Source of the DNA: Acidimicrobiales bacterium
GTDB lineage: Bacteria > Actinomycetota > Acidimicrobiia > Acidimicrobiales > MedAcidi-G1
NCBI GenBank assembly: GCA_028823445.1
Contig: JAPKBH010000002.1
Span: forward strand, 1-64,000
DNA length: 64,000 bases
Reading direction: 5' to 3'
This document shows, piece after piece, positions 39,341 through 49,205 of the stretch (position 1 is its first letter; the number at the start of each line of letters is the position of its first letter). Made by a program: the position numbers and the translations under genes. Under the pieces are notes generated by a model. That model saw only the letters and a list, made by a program, of their open reading frames with translations. It ran no database searches and was not told the DNA's origin.

Positions 39341-40339
39341 ATGCGTAACGATATGTCCGAAGAACGAATTGCTATTTTCTTAGATTACGAGAACTTAGCC
39401 ATCGGGGCCCGAGAGAACCTGGGGCAACGTCGCTTTGATTATGCCCCTATTGCCCGAGCCATGGCCGAGCGAGGACGGGTGGTGTATCGCCGGGCCTATG
39501 CCGATTGGAGTCGCTTTGATGAAGACCGCCGTGACCTGACCCGACATCATGTAGAGCTCTTGGAAATCCCGCAACGCATGGGGACCAGTCGCAAAAACTC
39601 TGCCGATATAAAAATGGTGGTCGACGCCCTCGAGTTGGCTTTTGAACGTGATTACATCACCACCATCGTGCTTGGTACCGGTGATAGTGACTTCACCCCA
39701 CTGGTAAACAAACTTCGAGAACTTGACAAACGAGTCATTGGTATCGGGGTAAAAGAGTCCACCTCAAAGTTGTTGCCCCCGGCTTGTGACGAGTTTTTGT
39801 TTTACGAACGCCTCGAAGGAGTACGGAGTCAAAGCGCTGATGCTGATACAGAAAGCGAAGAAGAGACTCCCTCGTTGGATGAGTTAGTGATCTCTACGCT
39901 GGCCGGCATGCAAAGCACCAACGACGAAGTGCGAGCCTCAACCTTAAAGCGGGCCATCGTGCGTATCGACCCTACGTTTAACGAATCCGACCATGGTTTC
40001 CGCGGGTTCACCGAACTTTTGCGCCATTTGGCCGACCGTAAAGTGGTGGAGCTTAACGGTCCGCGCCGTGACCCTGAAGTAGATTTAGTGACCGGTGCTG
40101 GCCCCGCTCAGGCAGCGTTTGATTTATTGGCGGCCGTAGTTGCCGAGACCGCTGGAAAAAATGGTGCCCCTTTGTCGGGATTAAAAACCGAGCTGGTTCG
40201 TCGTGAACCAAAGTTCAACGAACGTGCGGTGGGCTATCGAGGTTTCTTGCAGTTCTGCAAAGCGGCCGCCGCCCGCGACTTGGTAACTATGCGCTGGGAC
40301 GAAAAACGCGGCGACTACCTGCTCACGGTAAGCAAATAG
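39341..40339 (+). CDS. NYN-domain ribonuclease-like protein with two OST-HTH/LOTUS-like domains
   Basis: IAIFLDYENLAIGAREN; TIVLGTGDSDFTPLVNKLRELDKRVIGIG; two C-terminal repeats with FNESDHGFRGFTELLRHL and FNERAVGYRGFLQFCKAA. Confidence 0.87.
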   Translation: MRNDMSEERIAIFLDYENLAIGARENLGQRRFDYAPIARAMAERGRVVYRRAYADWSRFDEDRRDLTRHHVELLEIPQRMGTSRKNSADIKMVVDALELAFERDYITTIVLGTGDSDFTPLVNKLRELDKRVIGIGVKESTSKLLPPACDEFLFYERLEGVRSQSADADTESEEETPSLDELVISTLAGMQSTNDEVRASTLKRAIVRIDPTFNESDHGFRGFTELLRHLADRKVVELNGPRRDPEVDLVTGAGPAQAAFDLLAAVVAETAGKNGAPLSGLKTELVRREPKFNERAVGYRGFLQFCKAAAARDLVTMRWDEKRGDYLLTVSK

Positions 40340-40393
40340 TCTTGAGCGGGACCACCTACGGTCGCTGGCAAAAACTTAAAAGTTAAAACGTCT

Positions 40394-41401
40394 TTAGCGG
40401 GCAAAAAATTCTTGGAAAGAACTAATAAGTAGATCTTCGGCTTGATCATCAATACCCAAGTGAGTTACTAAACGCATGGTGGGTTTCCAAGGAAAAAAGC
40501 CAATGCCTTGGGTGGTTAGATGGGCGTCTAACGCATCGTGAAGTTCGGCTGGTGGGGTGATCCACAACATATTGGTGGCTTGCACCACGCCGAGGCCCTC
40601 GAGGCTCGATAAAGCAGCCGCTATACGTTCGGCCCGACGATGATCTTCAACAAGGCGCTCTACATGGTGATCGAGGGCATAGAGGCCGGCGGCCGCTAAG
40701 TGCCCGGCTTGGCGGGTGCCGCCACCCAACATTTTTCGCATGCGAAAAGCTTGAGCAATAGTTTTTTTGTCGCCCACCAGAACCGAGCCGGTGGGAGCAC
40801 CAAGACCCTTTGAGAGGCAAAGCGAAGCGGTCTCTACCTGGCTAGTAAAAGCCGAAATAGGCACCTCAAGTGCGGCGGCCGCATTAAAAAGGCGAGCCCC
40901 ATCAAGGTGCACCACCATGTCGTTCTGGTGAGCCACCGCCGCTAATTCGGTGACCAGTTCCACTGACTGCACATGGCCATTTGTGGTGTTTTCTAAACAC
41001 AGCATGCGGGTTACCGGGTGGTGCTGGTCGGGTTCTTTAACGGCAGATGCCACTTCGGCCGGGTCGATGCTGCCTCGATCGTCAACCGCCAAGGGCCATG
41101 GCGCTAACCCGCCAAAAGCCGACGCTCCGGAAGCTTCGTTGATCAAAATATGGTAGTTGCGGCCAATGAGGTATTCGTCGCCCCGTTGCCCGTGAGCGAG
41201 TACGGCGGCCAAGTTGGATTGGGTGCCCGAAGAAAGAAAAAGAGCAGCTTCTTTACCGGTCAGGTCGGCCATTCGTTCTTGGAGTTCATTGACCGTGGGG
41301 TCTTCGCTAAAGACGTCGTCGCCCACTTCGGCGGCTGCCATAGCGGCTCGCATGGGGGCGGTGGCTTGGGTAATGGTGTCGCTACGGAAGTCTGTCTGCA
41401 T
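40394..41401 (-). CDS. ltaE: Low-specificity L-threonine aldolase
   Basis: MQTDFRSDTITQATAPMRAAMAAAEVGDDVFSEDPTVNELQ; VHLDGARLFNAA; LSKGLGAPTGSVLVG. Confidence 0.93.
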   Translation of the reverse strand: MQTDFRSDTITQATAPMRAAMAAAEVGDDVFSEDPTVNELQERMADLTGKEAALFLSSGTQSNLAAVLAHGQRGDEYLIGRNYHILINEASGASAFGGLAPWPLAVDDRGSIDPAEVASAVKEPDQHHPVTRMLCLENTTNGHVQSVELVTELAAVAHQNDMVVHLDGARLFNAAAALEVPISAFTSQVETASLCLSKGLGAPTGSVLVGDKKTIAQAFRMRKMLGGGTRQAGHLAAAGLYALDHHVERLVEDHRRAERIAAALSSLEGLGVVQATNMLWITPPAELHDALDAHLTTQGIGFFPWKPTMRLVTHLGIDDQAEDLLISSFQEFFAR

Positions 41402-41434
41402 GGCTTTAAGTTATCGGCGAAAACTCTGTTGGGG

Positions 41435-42085
41435 TTAACCGGCCTTGGGAAGCACAAAAAAAGCGATAGTTATGTAATGCAAGATCGCCCCAACAATGGT
41501 GCATAGGTGGAACACTTCGTGAAAGCCAAAGGTGCCTGGCCAAGGGTTCGGTTTTTGAAAAGCAAAAATCAAGGCGCCCCCGGTGTAAAGCAGGCCACCA
41601 AGTAGCAGAAGCAAGAAGGCGGCTACGCCGAGTTGGTGCCAAGCATCAGTTATCACCGGCAGCAACGACCAACCAATGATGAGGTAGGGAAGAGCTACAG
41701 CCCAGTTGGGAGCGTGAGGAAAGCGCAAATAAATAACAATGCCGCTAGTTGCTCCTAGCCACACCACCCAAAGAACCAAGGTGCCCGCCCACGGGGAAAG
41801 CACGAAGACCGCTACTGGGGTATAAGTGGCGGCGATGGCCACAAAAATGGTGATGTGGTCAATTTTTTGCATCAGGGTTTTCTTCGATGGGCTCCAATCA
41901 ATGCGGTGATAAAGAGCCGACACGCCAAAGAGGGCTACCACCGAAAGGGAGTACAAAGCGATGATGAAACGAGGCCCTACACCAGGGGCTTTAACGATCA
42001 TCAGGGGGGCCAAGGTCAGCGCCGAGGTAAAAGCTGCTCGGTGGGATACCCCACGGAACAAGGGCTTGGGGCGAGGAAAGTTCAT
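41435..42085 (-). CDS. trhA: Hemolysin III/PAQR family membrane protein
   Basis: FRGVSHRAAFTSAL; ALYHRIDWSPSKKTLMQKIDHITIFVAIAATYTPV; GFHEVFHLCTIVGAILHYI. Confidence 0.9.
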   Translation of the reverse strand: MNFPRPKPLFRGVSHRAAFTSALTLAPLMIVKAPGVGPRFIIALYSLSVVALFGVSALYHRIDWSPSKKTLMQKIDHITIFVAIAATYTPVAVFVLSPWAGTLVLWVVWLGATSGIVIYLRFPHAPNWAVALPYLIIGWSLLPVITDAWHQLGVAAFLLLLLGGLLYTGGALIFAFQKPNPWPGTFGFHEVFHLCTIVGAILHYITIAFFVLPKAG

Positions 42086-42176
42086 GACCTAAAACACGCT
42101 AGGTGCTTTTTCCAAACTTAACCGTGTTCGTGGCGGTTTTTTAAGGCAGAATCCCCTAAGGCTGATAGGAGTCATC

Positions 42177-43847
42177 TTGAATAAGGCAGGCAACACCGGG
42201 ATTTACGACTACGTGATTGTGGGCGGTGGCTCGGCGGGTTGTGCGTTGGCCAACCGGTTAAGCGCTGACCCAGAAAATCAGGTGCTGCTGCTTGAGGCAG
42301 GTCGGCGAGATTGGAAAGTTGATGTGGTGATCCACATGCCGGCGGCGTTGTCTATGGGTATCGGTAATCGGTTTTACGATTGGATGTACGAATCTGAGCC
42401 CGAGCCCGAAATGGGCGGCCGCCGGGTTTATCACGCTCGAGGCAAGGTCCTCGGCGGGTCATCGTCAATTAACGGGATGATCTTCCAACGAGGCAACCCC
42501 ATGGATTACGACCGATGGGCGGCCATCGAGGGTTGCCAGCAATGGGATTGGGCGCATTGCTTGCCATACTTTCGCCGCATGGAAACCTGCTTGGCCGGTG
42601 AAGATCAATGGCGGGGCGGCGACGGCCCGCTGAAATTAGAACGCGGCCCGGCCTCTAGCCCGCTATTTGAAGCCTTTTTTGAAGCGGTGCAACAAGCCGG
42701 CCATCCTATGACCAGCGACGTCAATGGGTACCGCCAAGAAGGCTTCAACGCTTTTGACCGCAACGTGTTTCGGGGGCGGCGTTTGTCGGCGGCTCGGGCT
42801 TATTTGCACCCCGTGATAAAGCGCAAAAACTTAAAGGTCGTTACCAAAGCACAAGCCACCAGGTTCCTTATGGACGGCACCCGGGTAACAGGGGTGGAGT
42901 ACTCCAAACGAGGCCGCTTGCATCAGGTAAAGGCCGCTGAAGTGATTTCGTGCGCCGGGGCCATCAACACCCCGCAGTTGTTGCAACTCTCCGGTATCGG
43001 CCCCACTGCGGTGCTCAAAGCAGCGGGGGTGACCCCGGTAGTTGATCTGCCCGGGGTCGGCGAGAACCTGCAAGATCACCTAGAGGTGTATGTGCAGTAC
43101 GCCTGCAAAGAACCGGTGTCGTTGGCCCCCAACTTGGCGTGGTGGCGCAAGCCGTGGATTGGCCTGCAATGGCTGTTTCGTACTGGCCCCGGGGCATCGA
43201 ATCATTTTGAGGCTGGCGGTTTTTTGCGTAGTAACGACCAGGTGCCGTGGCCCAACTTGATGTTCCATTTTTTACCGATTGCCATTCGCTACGACGGCAC
43301 GGTTCCTTCGGCGGGCCATGGCTACCAGTTTCACATCGGGCCAATGTTTTCTAACAGTAAAGGGTGGGTGCGTATTGACTCCAACGACCCGCTGGCTAAG
43401 CCCAAACTGCAGTTCAACTATTTATCTACGCCAGAAGACCGTCAAGAGTGGGCTGAAGCTATTGAGGTGGCCCGCAATATTATGAGCCAACCGGCTTTTG
43501 ACCGCTATAACGATGGAGAAATCTCGCCAGGCCCTGAGATTGCTGGTGACCAGGCGGTGCTGGAGTGGGTGCGTAAAGATGCGGAAACTGCCTTGCACCC
43601 ATCGTGTACCGCTCGCATGGGCAACGACCCCTTGGGGGTGGTGGACCCCGCTAGCATGCGGGTTCACGGGGTGCAGGGGTTGCGAGTGGTGGATGCTTCG
43701 GCCATGCCCACGCTAACCAACGGCAATATCTATGCCCCGGTCATGATGATGGCTGAGCGGGCCGCTGACTTGATCTTAGGAAACGAAATGCTGCCGCCCA
43801 GCGACGCACCGCAGTATCGACATGGCGAATCGGAGATGAACCTATGA
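42177..43847 (+). CDS. GMC-family oxidoreductase (choline dehydrogenase-like)
   Basis: [53 protein letters not shown]-terminal [38 protein letters not shown]. Confidence 0.92.
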   Translation: MNKAGNTGIYDYVIVGGGSAGCALANRLSADPENQVLLLEAGRRDWKVDVVIHMPAALSMGIGNRFYDWMYESEPEPEMGGRRVYHARGKVLGGSSSINGMIFQRGNPMDYDRWAAIEGCQQWDWAHCLPYFRRMETCLAGEDQWRGGDGPLKLERGPASSPLFEAFFEAVQQAGHPMTSDVNGYRQEGFNAFDRNVFRGRRLSAARAYLHPVIKRKNLKVVTKAQATRFLMDGTRVTGVEYSKRGRLHQVKAAEVISCAGAINTPQLLQLSGIGPTAVLKAAGVTPVVDLPGVGENLQDHLEVYVQYACKEPVSLAPNLAWWRKPWIGLQWLFRTGPGASNHFEAGGFLRSNDQVPWPNLMFHFLPIAIRYDGTVPSAGHGYQFHIGPMFSNSKGWVRIDSNDPLAKPKLQFNYLSTPEDRQEWAEAIEVARNIMSQPAFDRYNDGEISPGPEIAGDQAVLEWVRKDAETALHPSCTARMGNDPLGVVDPASMRVHGVQGLRVVDASAMPTLTNGNIYAPVMMMAERAADLILGNEMLPPSDAPQYRHGESEMNL

Positions 43848-44959
43848 CTTTGCAAATTCCTTTAGGTTCACGAGTGAGGAAGTCCCCATTTTTTGATGCG
43901 TTGGTCGCTCATGGGTTGACCCATGTCACGGTCTATAACCACATGTTGATGCCTGCTTCGTTTGGTGACCCGGCCGAGGAATACACCGCTTTGATGGAGC
44001 GGGTTTCTTTGTGGGATGTGTCTTGTGAACGCCAGGTAGAAATTGTGGGGCCGGATGCTTTTGCTTTGGCGCAGTACGTGTCGGCCCGTGACCTTGAGGG
44101 TATGCGGGTAGGCCAGGTGCGTTACGCCCCGCTTTGCGATCACCAAGGGACGCTGATTAACGACCCCATGGTGTTGAAGTTGGCCGATGACCAATATTGG
44201 TTGTCGATTGCCGACTCAGATGTTTTGTGGTGGGTTAAGGCAGTAGCGGCGGAGCGGGGCATGGATTGTCGGGTATTCGAGCCAGATGTTTCGCCACTGG
44301 CTGTGCAGGGGCCTCGTGCCGAAGACACGGTGGCCGACCTGTTGGGGGAGTGGGTGCGCAAGGTGCCGTTCTTTGGTTTTGTGGCCACCGAACACCAGGG
44401 CATCCCTTTGGTGGTGTGCCGCTCGGGGTGGAGCGGCCAAGGCGGGTTTGAATTGTTTTTGCAAGATGGCTCTCGGGGTATGGATTTGTGGAACTTGGTG
44501 TGGGCGGCCGGCGAGAAGTACGGCATCCACCCCGGTGGCCCTACTTTGAACGAGCGCATCGAGTCGGGTTTGTTTTCTTATCGGGCTGACTGCGGTGGGG
44601 AAGCCACTCCGTTAGAAGTTGGCTTGGGGCGCTTTTTGTCGCTGGATCGGACTGACGATTTTATTGGCAAAGAGGCCTTGTTGGCTGAACACACTGCGGG
44701 GCCGAAACGCCGACTGGTCACCGTGTTGTTGTCGGGGGAGCGCTTGACGGACACCAGCGAGCACCCGTGGCCCGCCCTGGATGCCGATGGCCAGGCCGTG
44801 GGTGAGGTGCGGGTCGCTACGTGGTCGCCTAAGCACGAATCCAACTTGGCGATAGCTCTGGTGGCTTCTCCGGTAGCCGGCAACTCGTTCACCACGATCA
44901 CCCCGGATGGCCAAACCCTCACCGCCACCCACCTCAACTTTTTTGGTTTAGATCGGTAA
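43844..44959 (+). CDS. GcvT/aminomethyltransferase-family protein, DmdA (DMSP demethylase)-like candidate
   Basis: [57 protein letters not shown]; 4-nt overlap with GMC gene. Family secure, substrate inferred. Confidence 0.8.
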   Translation: MTLQIPLGSRVRKSPFFDALVAHGLTHVTVYNHMLMPASFGDPAEEYTALMERVSLWDVSCERQVEIVGPDAFALAQYVSARDLEGMRVGQVRYAPLCDHQGTLINDPMVLKLADDQYWLSIADSDVLWWVKAVAAERGMDCRVFEPDVSPLAVQGPRAEDTVADLLGEWVRKVPFFGFVATEHQGIPLVVCRSGWSGQGGFELFLQDGSRGMDLWNLVWAAGEKYGIHPGGPTLNERIESGLFSYRADCGGEATPLEVGLGRFLSLDRTDDFIGKEALLAEHTAGPKRRLVTVLLSGERLTDTSEHPWPALDADGQAVGEVRVATWSPKHESNLAIALVASPVAGNSFTTITPDGQTLTATHLNFFGLDR

Positions 44960-46186
44960 GTTTCCGGTGGCCGCTGCTGTAGAACCTGAGTCGGTAAAGG
45001 CATTAATGGTGCGTTGAGCAATACGCATTTGGTGCACTTCGTCAGCGCCATCGGCAAAACGAGCCCACCGGGCGTGTTGGTACATGTCGGCTAGCGGGGT
45101 GTCGGTGGAATACCCCAAGGCCCCGTGCACCTGAATAGAGCGATCGATAATGCGGCCCAAAGCGTTGGCTACAAAATGCTTGGCCATGGAGACCTCAGAT
45201 TTGAAGTCTTCACCGCGGTCAATTTTATAAGCGGCATGCAAAACCATAAGTTTGGATTGGTACAACTCCATGGTGGAGTCAGCAATCATCCACTGGATAC
45301 CTTGTTTTTCAGCCAGCAATGATCCGTGGCTAAAGCGCTCCAGAGATCGTTCGACCATCATGTCTAACGCAGTTTCGGCTTGGGCGATCCAGCGCATGCA
45401 ATGCGCTAAACGAGCCGGACCCAACCGGTACTGACCCAAGAGGTGCCCTTGGCCACGACCGCCGAGCATCTGCGACTGGTGGACCCGGAGGTCCTCAATG
45501 AGTATCTCGCTGTGCCCGGTAGCCCCGTGCATGGTTTCAATTTGTCGCACATCGTTCCACCCCTCTTGAGGGAGGTCGATAATGAACGCCGTGTTGGCGG
45601 CTTGGGGAAGGTCGGGGTCGTCTTCGGTGCGGGCAATCAAAATAGCAAAATTGGCGCGATGGGCATTCGAAATAAACCATTTGTGCCCGTTGAGTACCCA
45701 CTCTTCGCCATCGGGGTAACCGCTGGTTTGAATGAGCGTCGGGTCCGAGCCCGCTACCTCGGGTTCGGTCATAGCAAAACAAGACCAGGTACGGCCCGCG
45801 CATAAGGGCTTCAAGTATTTTTCTTTTTGCTGGTCGCTGCCCCAATGCAACAAGGTGTGCATGTTGCCTTCGTCGGGAGCCTGGCAGTTCAACACCCACG
45901 GGCCGTAACGAGACCGAGCGGCCTCGGCTTGCACCATGGCCAGTTCCACATGGCTGAGCCCCATGCCACCCCATTCGGTAGGCATATGAGGCAGCCAGAG
46001 CCCTTCAGCGTGGGCCAACTTGCGCATGGCCACCAAAGCCTCGATGCGTTCGCTGCCTTCTAAGGCCGGGGCATCGCCCTTGCCTTCAATGCGTTGCTCG
46101 CCGGGACGCACCACCTGATCAACAAAAGTGCGTACCCGAGAGCGAATCGCCTCAAGTTCTGGCGTAAGAGAAAAGTCAATGGCCAT
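44948..46186 (-). CDS. Acyl-CoA dehydrogenase family protein
   Basis: CFAMTEPEVAGSDPTLIQTS, GHKWFISNAHRANFAILIARTE, IQVHGALGYSTDTPLADMYQHAR. Confidence 0.92.
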   Translation of the reverse strand: MAIDFSLTPELEAIRSRVRTFVDQVVRPGEQRIEGKGDAPALEGSERIEALVAMRKLAHAEGLWLPHMPTEWGGMGLSHVELAMVQAEAARSRYGPWVLNCQAPDEGNMHTLLHWGSDQQKEKYLKPLCAGRTWSCFAMTEPEVAGSDPTLIQTSGYPDGEEWVLNGHKWFISNAHRANFAILIARTEDDPDLPQAANTAFIIDLPQEGWNDVRQIETMHGATGHSEILIEDLRVHQSQMLGGRGQGHLLGQYRLGPARLAHCMRWIAQAETALDMMVERSLERFSHGSLLAEKQGIQWMIADSTMELYQSKLMVLHAAYKIDRGEDFKSEVSMAKHFVANALGRIIDRSIQVHGALGYSTDTPLADMYQHARWARFADGADEVHQMRIAQRTINAFTDSGSTAAATGNLPI

Positions 46187-46215
46187 GGATGGCTGTCCGA
46201 ATCTAAATAGGTGGT

Positions 46216-47148
46216 CTAAATAGTGTGGCTAGGACGCCCGGGGCCCTCAAGGGGGTTGCCGTCCATACCAGAGTTCAGTTGTGCTCCAGCCATTAACTCG
46301 GCCATGAGGTCGCCCAAATCGGCGGGGTCGTCAGGTTGGGTTCCTGATGGACCCAACTGCCATTGCTCAGAAATGCCTAAACGGTTACCCACCACGTCAA
46401 AGACGCGGCCGGTTACGTTTTGTGCGGCCTCGCTGCATAACCAAGTAGCGGGTACGGCAATCCAGCGGGGGCCCATTGCTTCACGGGTTTCTTCGTCCAT
46501 GGCGCTGAAACCAGGCAAATCGGCGGTCATCCGGGTGTACGCCCCCGGGGCCAAACAGTTAACGGTGACCCCATATTTGGTTAACTCAATAGCGGTGATG
46601 ATGGTGAAGGCGGCGATGCCGGCTTTGGCGGCGCCGTAGTTGGCTTGCCCCACGTTGCCGTAAATACCAGAAGGAGAAGAGGTGTTGATGATGCGACCAA
46701 AGGCTTCGCCACCGCTTTTTACTTTTTCTCGCCAGTACACCGCAGCGTGATGGCTGGGGGCAAAGGTGCCTTTGAGGTGCACGTTGATGACAGAGTCCCA
46801 GTCGCCTTCGGACATAGAGAACATCATGCGGTCACGTAAAATACCGGCGTTGTTGATCAAAATGTCGCAACTGCCAAAAGTATCAATGGCTTGATGAATC
46901 ATTTCTCCGGCGGCATCGAAGTCGGCCACGTTGGCGCCGTTGACGATGGCTTCGCCACCCATGGCTTCAATTTCGTTGACTACCGACTGGGCATGGCTAA
47001 TGTCGCCCCCGCCGCCATCGGTCTCCGCTCCAATATCGTTCACTACTACTTTGGCGCCGTTTTCGGCCAGCAGCAATGCGTGTTCACGGCCGATGCCGCG
47101 TCCCGCTCCGGTCACGATGGCCACACGGCCTGCACAAAGGTTGCCCAT
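46216..47148 (-). CDS. SDR family oxidoreductase
   Basis: AIVTGAGRGIGREHALLLAENGAKVVVNDIG; YGAAKAGIAAFT; ILINNAGILRDRM. Confidence 0.92.
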   Translation of the reverse strand: MGNLCAGRVAIVTGAGRGIGREHALLLAENGAKVVVNDIGAETDGGGGDISHAQSVVNEIEAMGGEAIVNGANVADFDAAGEMIHQAIDTFGSCDILINNAGILRDRMMFSMSEGDWDSVINVHLKGTFAPSHHAAVYWREKVKSGGEAFGRIINTSSPSGIYGNVGQANYGAAKAGIAAFTIITAIELTKYGVTVNCLAPGAYTRMTADLPGFSAMDEETREAMGPRWIAVPATWLCSEAAQNVTGRVFDVVGNRLGISEQWQLGPSGTQPDDPADLGDLMAELMAGAQLNSGMDGNPLEGPGRPSHTI

Positions 47149-47258
47149 TAGGTTTATCTCCTGTTTGTTGAACTGTTCTCGCTAATCTTGCCACCTTAGA
47201 CGGGGGAATAACGAAGCGGGTTAATGAAGTATGGGGGTTCATGCTCTAAGGTCAGAGA

Positions 47259-48236
47259 ATGAACGATCGCAGAGACCAACTTTTCGCTTCGGTGCCCTAT
47301 ACCCAGGGGCTTCATGAAGTAGCCGACGGGGTGTTTGCTTATTTGCAACCCGACGGGGGTTGGGGGTGGAGTAACGCCGGGTTGTTGGCCACCGAGTGGT
47401 CGTCGCTACTTGTTGACACCTTATTTGACCTCAAATTGACTCGAGACATGCTGGACGCCATGGCTGCAGTCACGGCAGGTAGCCCCATAGACACGGTGGT
47501 TAACACCCACGCCAACGGCGACCATTGCTACGGCAATAGTTTGCTCAGCGACGCAGGGGCGCAGATAGTGACCAGTGAAGCAGCAGCGGCCGAGATGGGA
47601 GCGATGCCACCGGCGGCCATTACTGCTTTGATGGCGGTCGATTTAGGCGAAACCACCAACCGCTATGTCAAAGAAGCCTTTGGGCCGTTCGAGTTTGCCG
47701 GCATTGACCTACCAACCCCGGACCGCACCTTTAGCGGAGAGTTGCAACTCGACGTGGGCGGCCGCACCGTGGAGTTGATTGAGGTCGGCCCGGCACATAC
47801 CTCGGGAGACTTGTTGGTGTACTTGCCGGCTGTTCGCACGGTATTTTGCGGAGACATTTTGTTTATCAACGGCACCCCCATTATTTGGGATGGCCCAGTA
47901 GCGAACTGGATAGGCGCCTGCGACCGCATTTTGGACTTGGGTGCTGAGGTGATCGTGCCCGGCCACGGCCCATTGACTGATGCCGCTGGGGTAACGGCGG
48001 TGCGAGATTACTTGGTGTTTATCAACGAAGAATGCCACGCTCGTCATGCGGCGGGGCAAAGTGCGGTTGAGGCCATTAAAGAAATAGATCTCGGCCCCTA
48101 CGCCCAATGGGGTGAATGGGAACGCTTAGCCGTCAACGTGCACGCTATTTACCGAGAGATTGACGGCCACAGCGAACTGCAGTCACCCTTGGATCTTTTT
48201 GCCGCAATGGCTGACTTGAAATATGGAGGCAAGTGA
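47259..48236 (+). CDS. MBL-fold metallo-hydrolase
   Basis: VVNTHANGDHCYGNSLLS; GPAHTSGDLLVYLP; FCGDILF; VPGHGP. Confidence 0.87.
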   Translation: MNDRRDQLFASVPYTQGLHEVADGVFAYLQPDGGWGWSNAGLLATEWSSLLVDTLFDLKLTRDMLDAMAAVTAGSPIDTVVNTHANGDHCYGNSLLSDAGAQIVTSEAAAAEMGAMPPAAITALMAVDLGETTNRYVKEAFGPFEFAGIDLPTPDRTFSGELQLDVGGRTVELIEVGPAHTSGDLLVYLPAVRTVFCGDILFINGTPIIWDGPVANWIGACDRILDLGAEVIVPGHGPLTDAAGVTAVRDYLVFINEECHARHAAGQSAVEAIKEIDLGPYAQWGEWERLAVNVHAIYREIDGHSELQSPLDLFAAMADLKYGGK

Positions 48237-48237
48237 G

Positions 48238-49122
48238 ATGACCGATAGCCAGAAACCAACCTGCGCTTTTGTGGGCCTCGGAGTCATGGGCTACCCCATG
48301 GCCGGCCATTTACAGGCCGCAGGGTACGCAACCACGGTATACAACCGGACAGCCGCCAAGGCCGCAACTTGGGTGGCCGAACATGGGGGAGAGGCGGTTT
48401 CTACGCCTGCCCAAGCGGCCGCCAACGCCGAGGCAATCATGGTGTGTGTCGGCAACGATGATGATCTGCGCTCGGTGATGTTTGGCCCTGAAGGCATTTT
48501 GTCGGGTGCGCCAGTGGGTTCGGTGCTGGTGGACCACACCACCGCTTCGGCCGAGGTAGCTCGAGAGATAGCGGCCGCCGCCGCTCAACAGGGCGTCGGT
48601 TTTGTGGATGCTCCGGTTTCGGGCGGCCAAGCAGGGGCCGAAAATGGCCAACTTAGCGTCATGTGTGGTGGTTCAGAAGAGACGTTCGCCTCGGTAGAAA
48701 CAATTCTTGAGGTTTACGCCAAGGCAGTGAACTTGATTGGCCCGGTAGGGGCCGGGCAAACCACCAAAATGGTCAACCAAATCTGCATAGCGGGCCTTAT
48801 CCAGGGATTATCAGAGGCGCTAGATTTTGGACGCCGGGCCGACCTCGACATGGACAAAGTGCTGGCCGCTATCAGCCAGGGAGCTTCTGGCTCGTGGCAG
48901 ATGAGCAACCGTTCAAGTACCATGTTGGCTCGGGATTTTGACCACGGGTTTGCTTTGGACTGGATGCGTAAAGACTTAGGCATTGTTTTCGATGAAGCAG
49001 AGCGCATTGGTGCTTCGTTGCCCATAACCGCCATGGTGGACCAGTTTTATGCTCGTCTGCAACGGGAGGGCCACGGCCGTTGGGACACCTCGTCGCTCAT
49101 GGAACTCCTCCGCGACGACTGA
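48238..49122 (+). CDS. NAD(P)-dependent oxidoreductase, 3-hydroxyisobutyrate dehydrogenase family
   Basis: FVGLGVMGYPMAGHLQAAGYATTVYNRT; FVDAPVSGGQAGAENGQLSVMCGG; GAGQTTKMVNQI. Confidence 0.92.
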   Translation: MTDSQKPTCAFVGLGVMGYPMAGHLQAAGYATTVYNRTAAKAATWVAEHGGEAVSTPAQAAANAEAIMVCVGNDDDLRSVMFGPEGILSGAPVGSVLVDHTTASAEVAREIAAAAAQQGVGFVDAPVSGGQAGAENGQLSVMCGGSEETFASVETILEVYAKAVNLIGPVGAGQTTKMVNQICIAGLIQGLSEALDFGRRADLDMDKVLAAISQGASGSWQMSNRSSTMLARDFDHGFALDWMRKDLGIVFDEAERIGASLPITAMVDQFYARLQREGHGRWDTSSLMELLRDD

Positions 49123-49158
49123 GCCTTGGACCTAAGCCTTAGGTCTTTTCACTAAGCC

Positions 49159-49205
49159 TAAATAGTCCGTGCTCTGGGGACAGTCCCCAGAGCACGGACT
49201 ATTTA
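49159..49205. repeat. Perfect 22-bp-arm palindrome, bidirectional terminator and/or REP/MITE-like element
   Basis: taaatagtccgtgctctgggga-cag-tccccagagcacggactattta between convergent genes. Confidence 0.85.
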
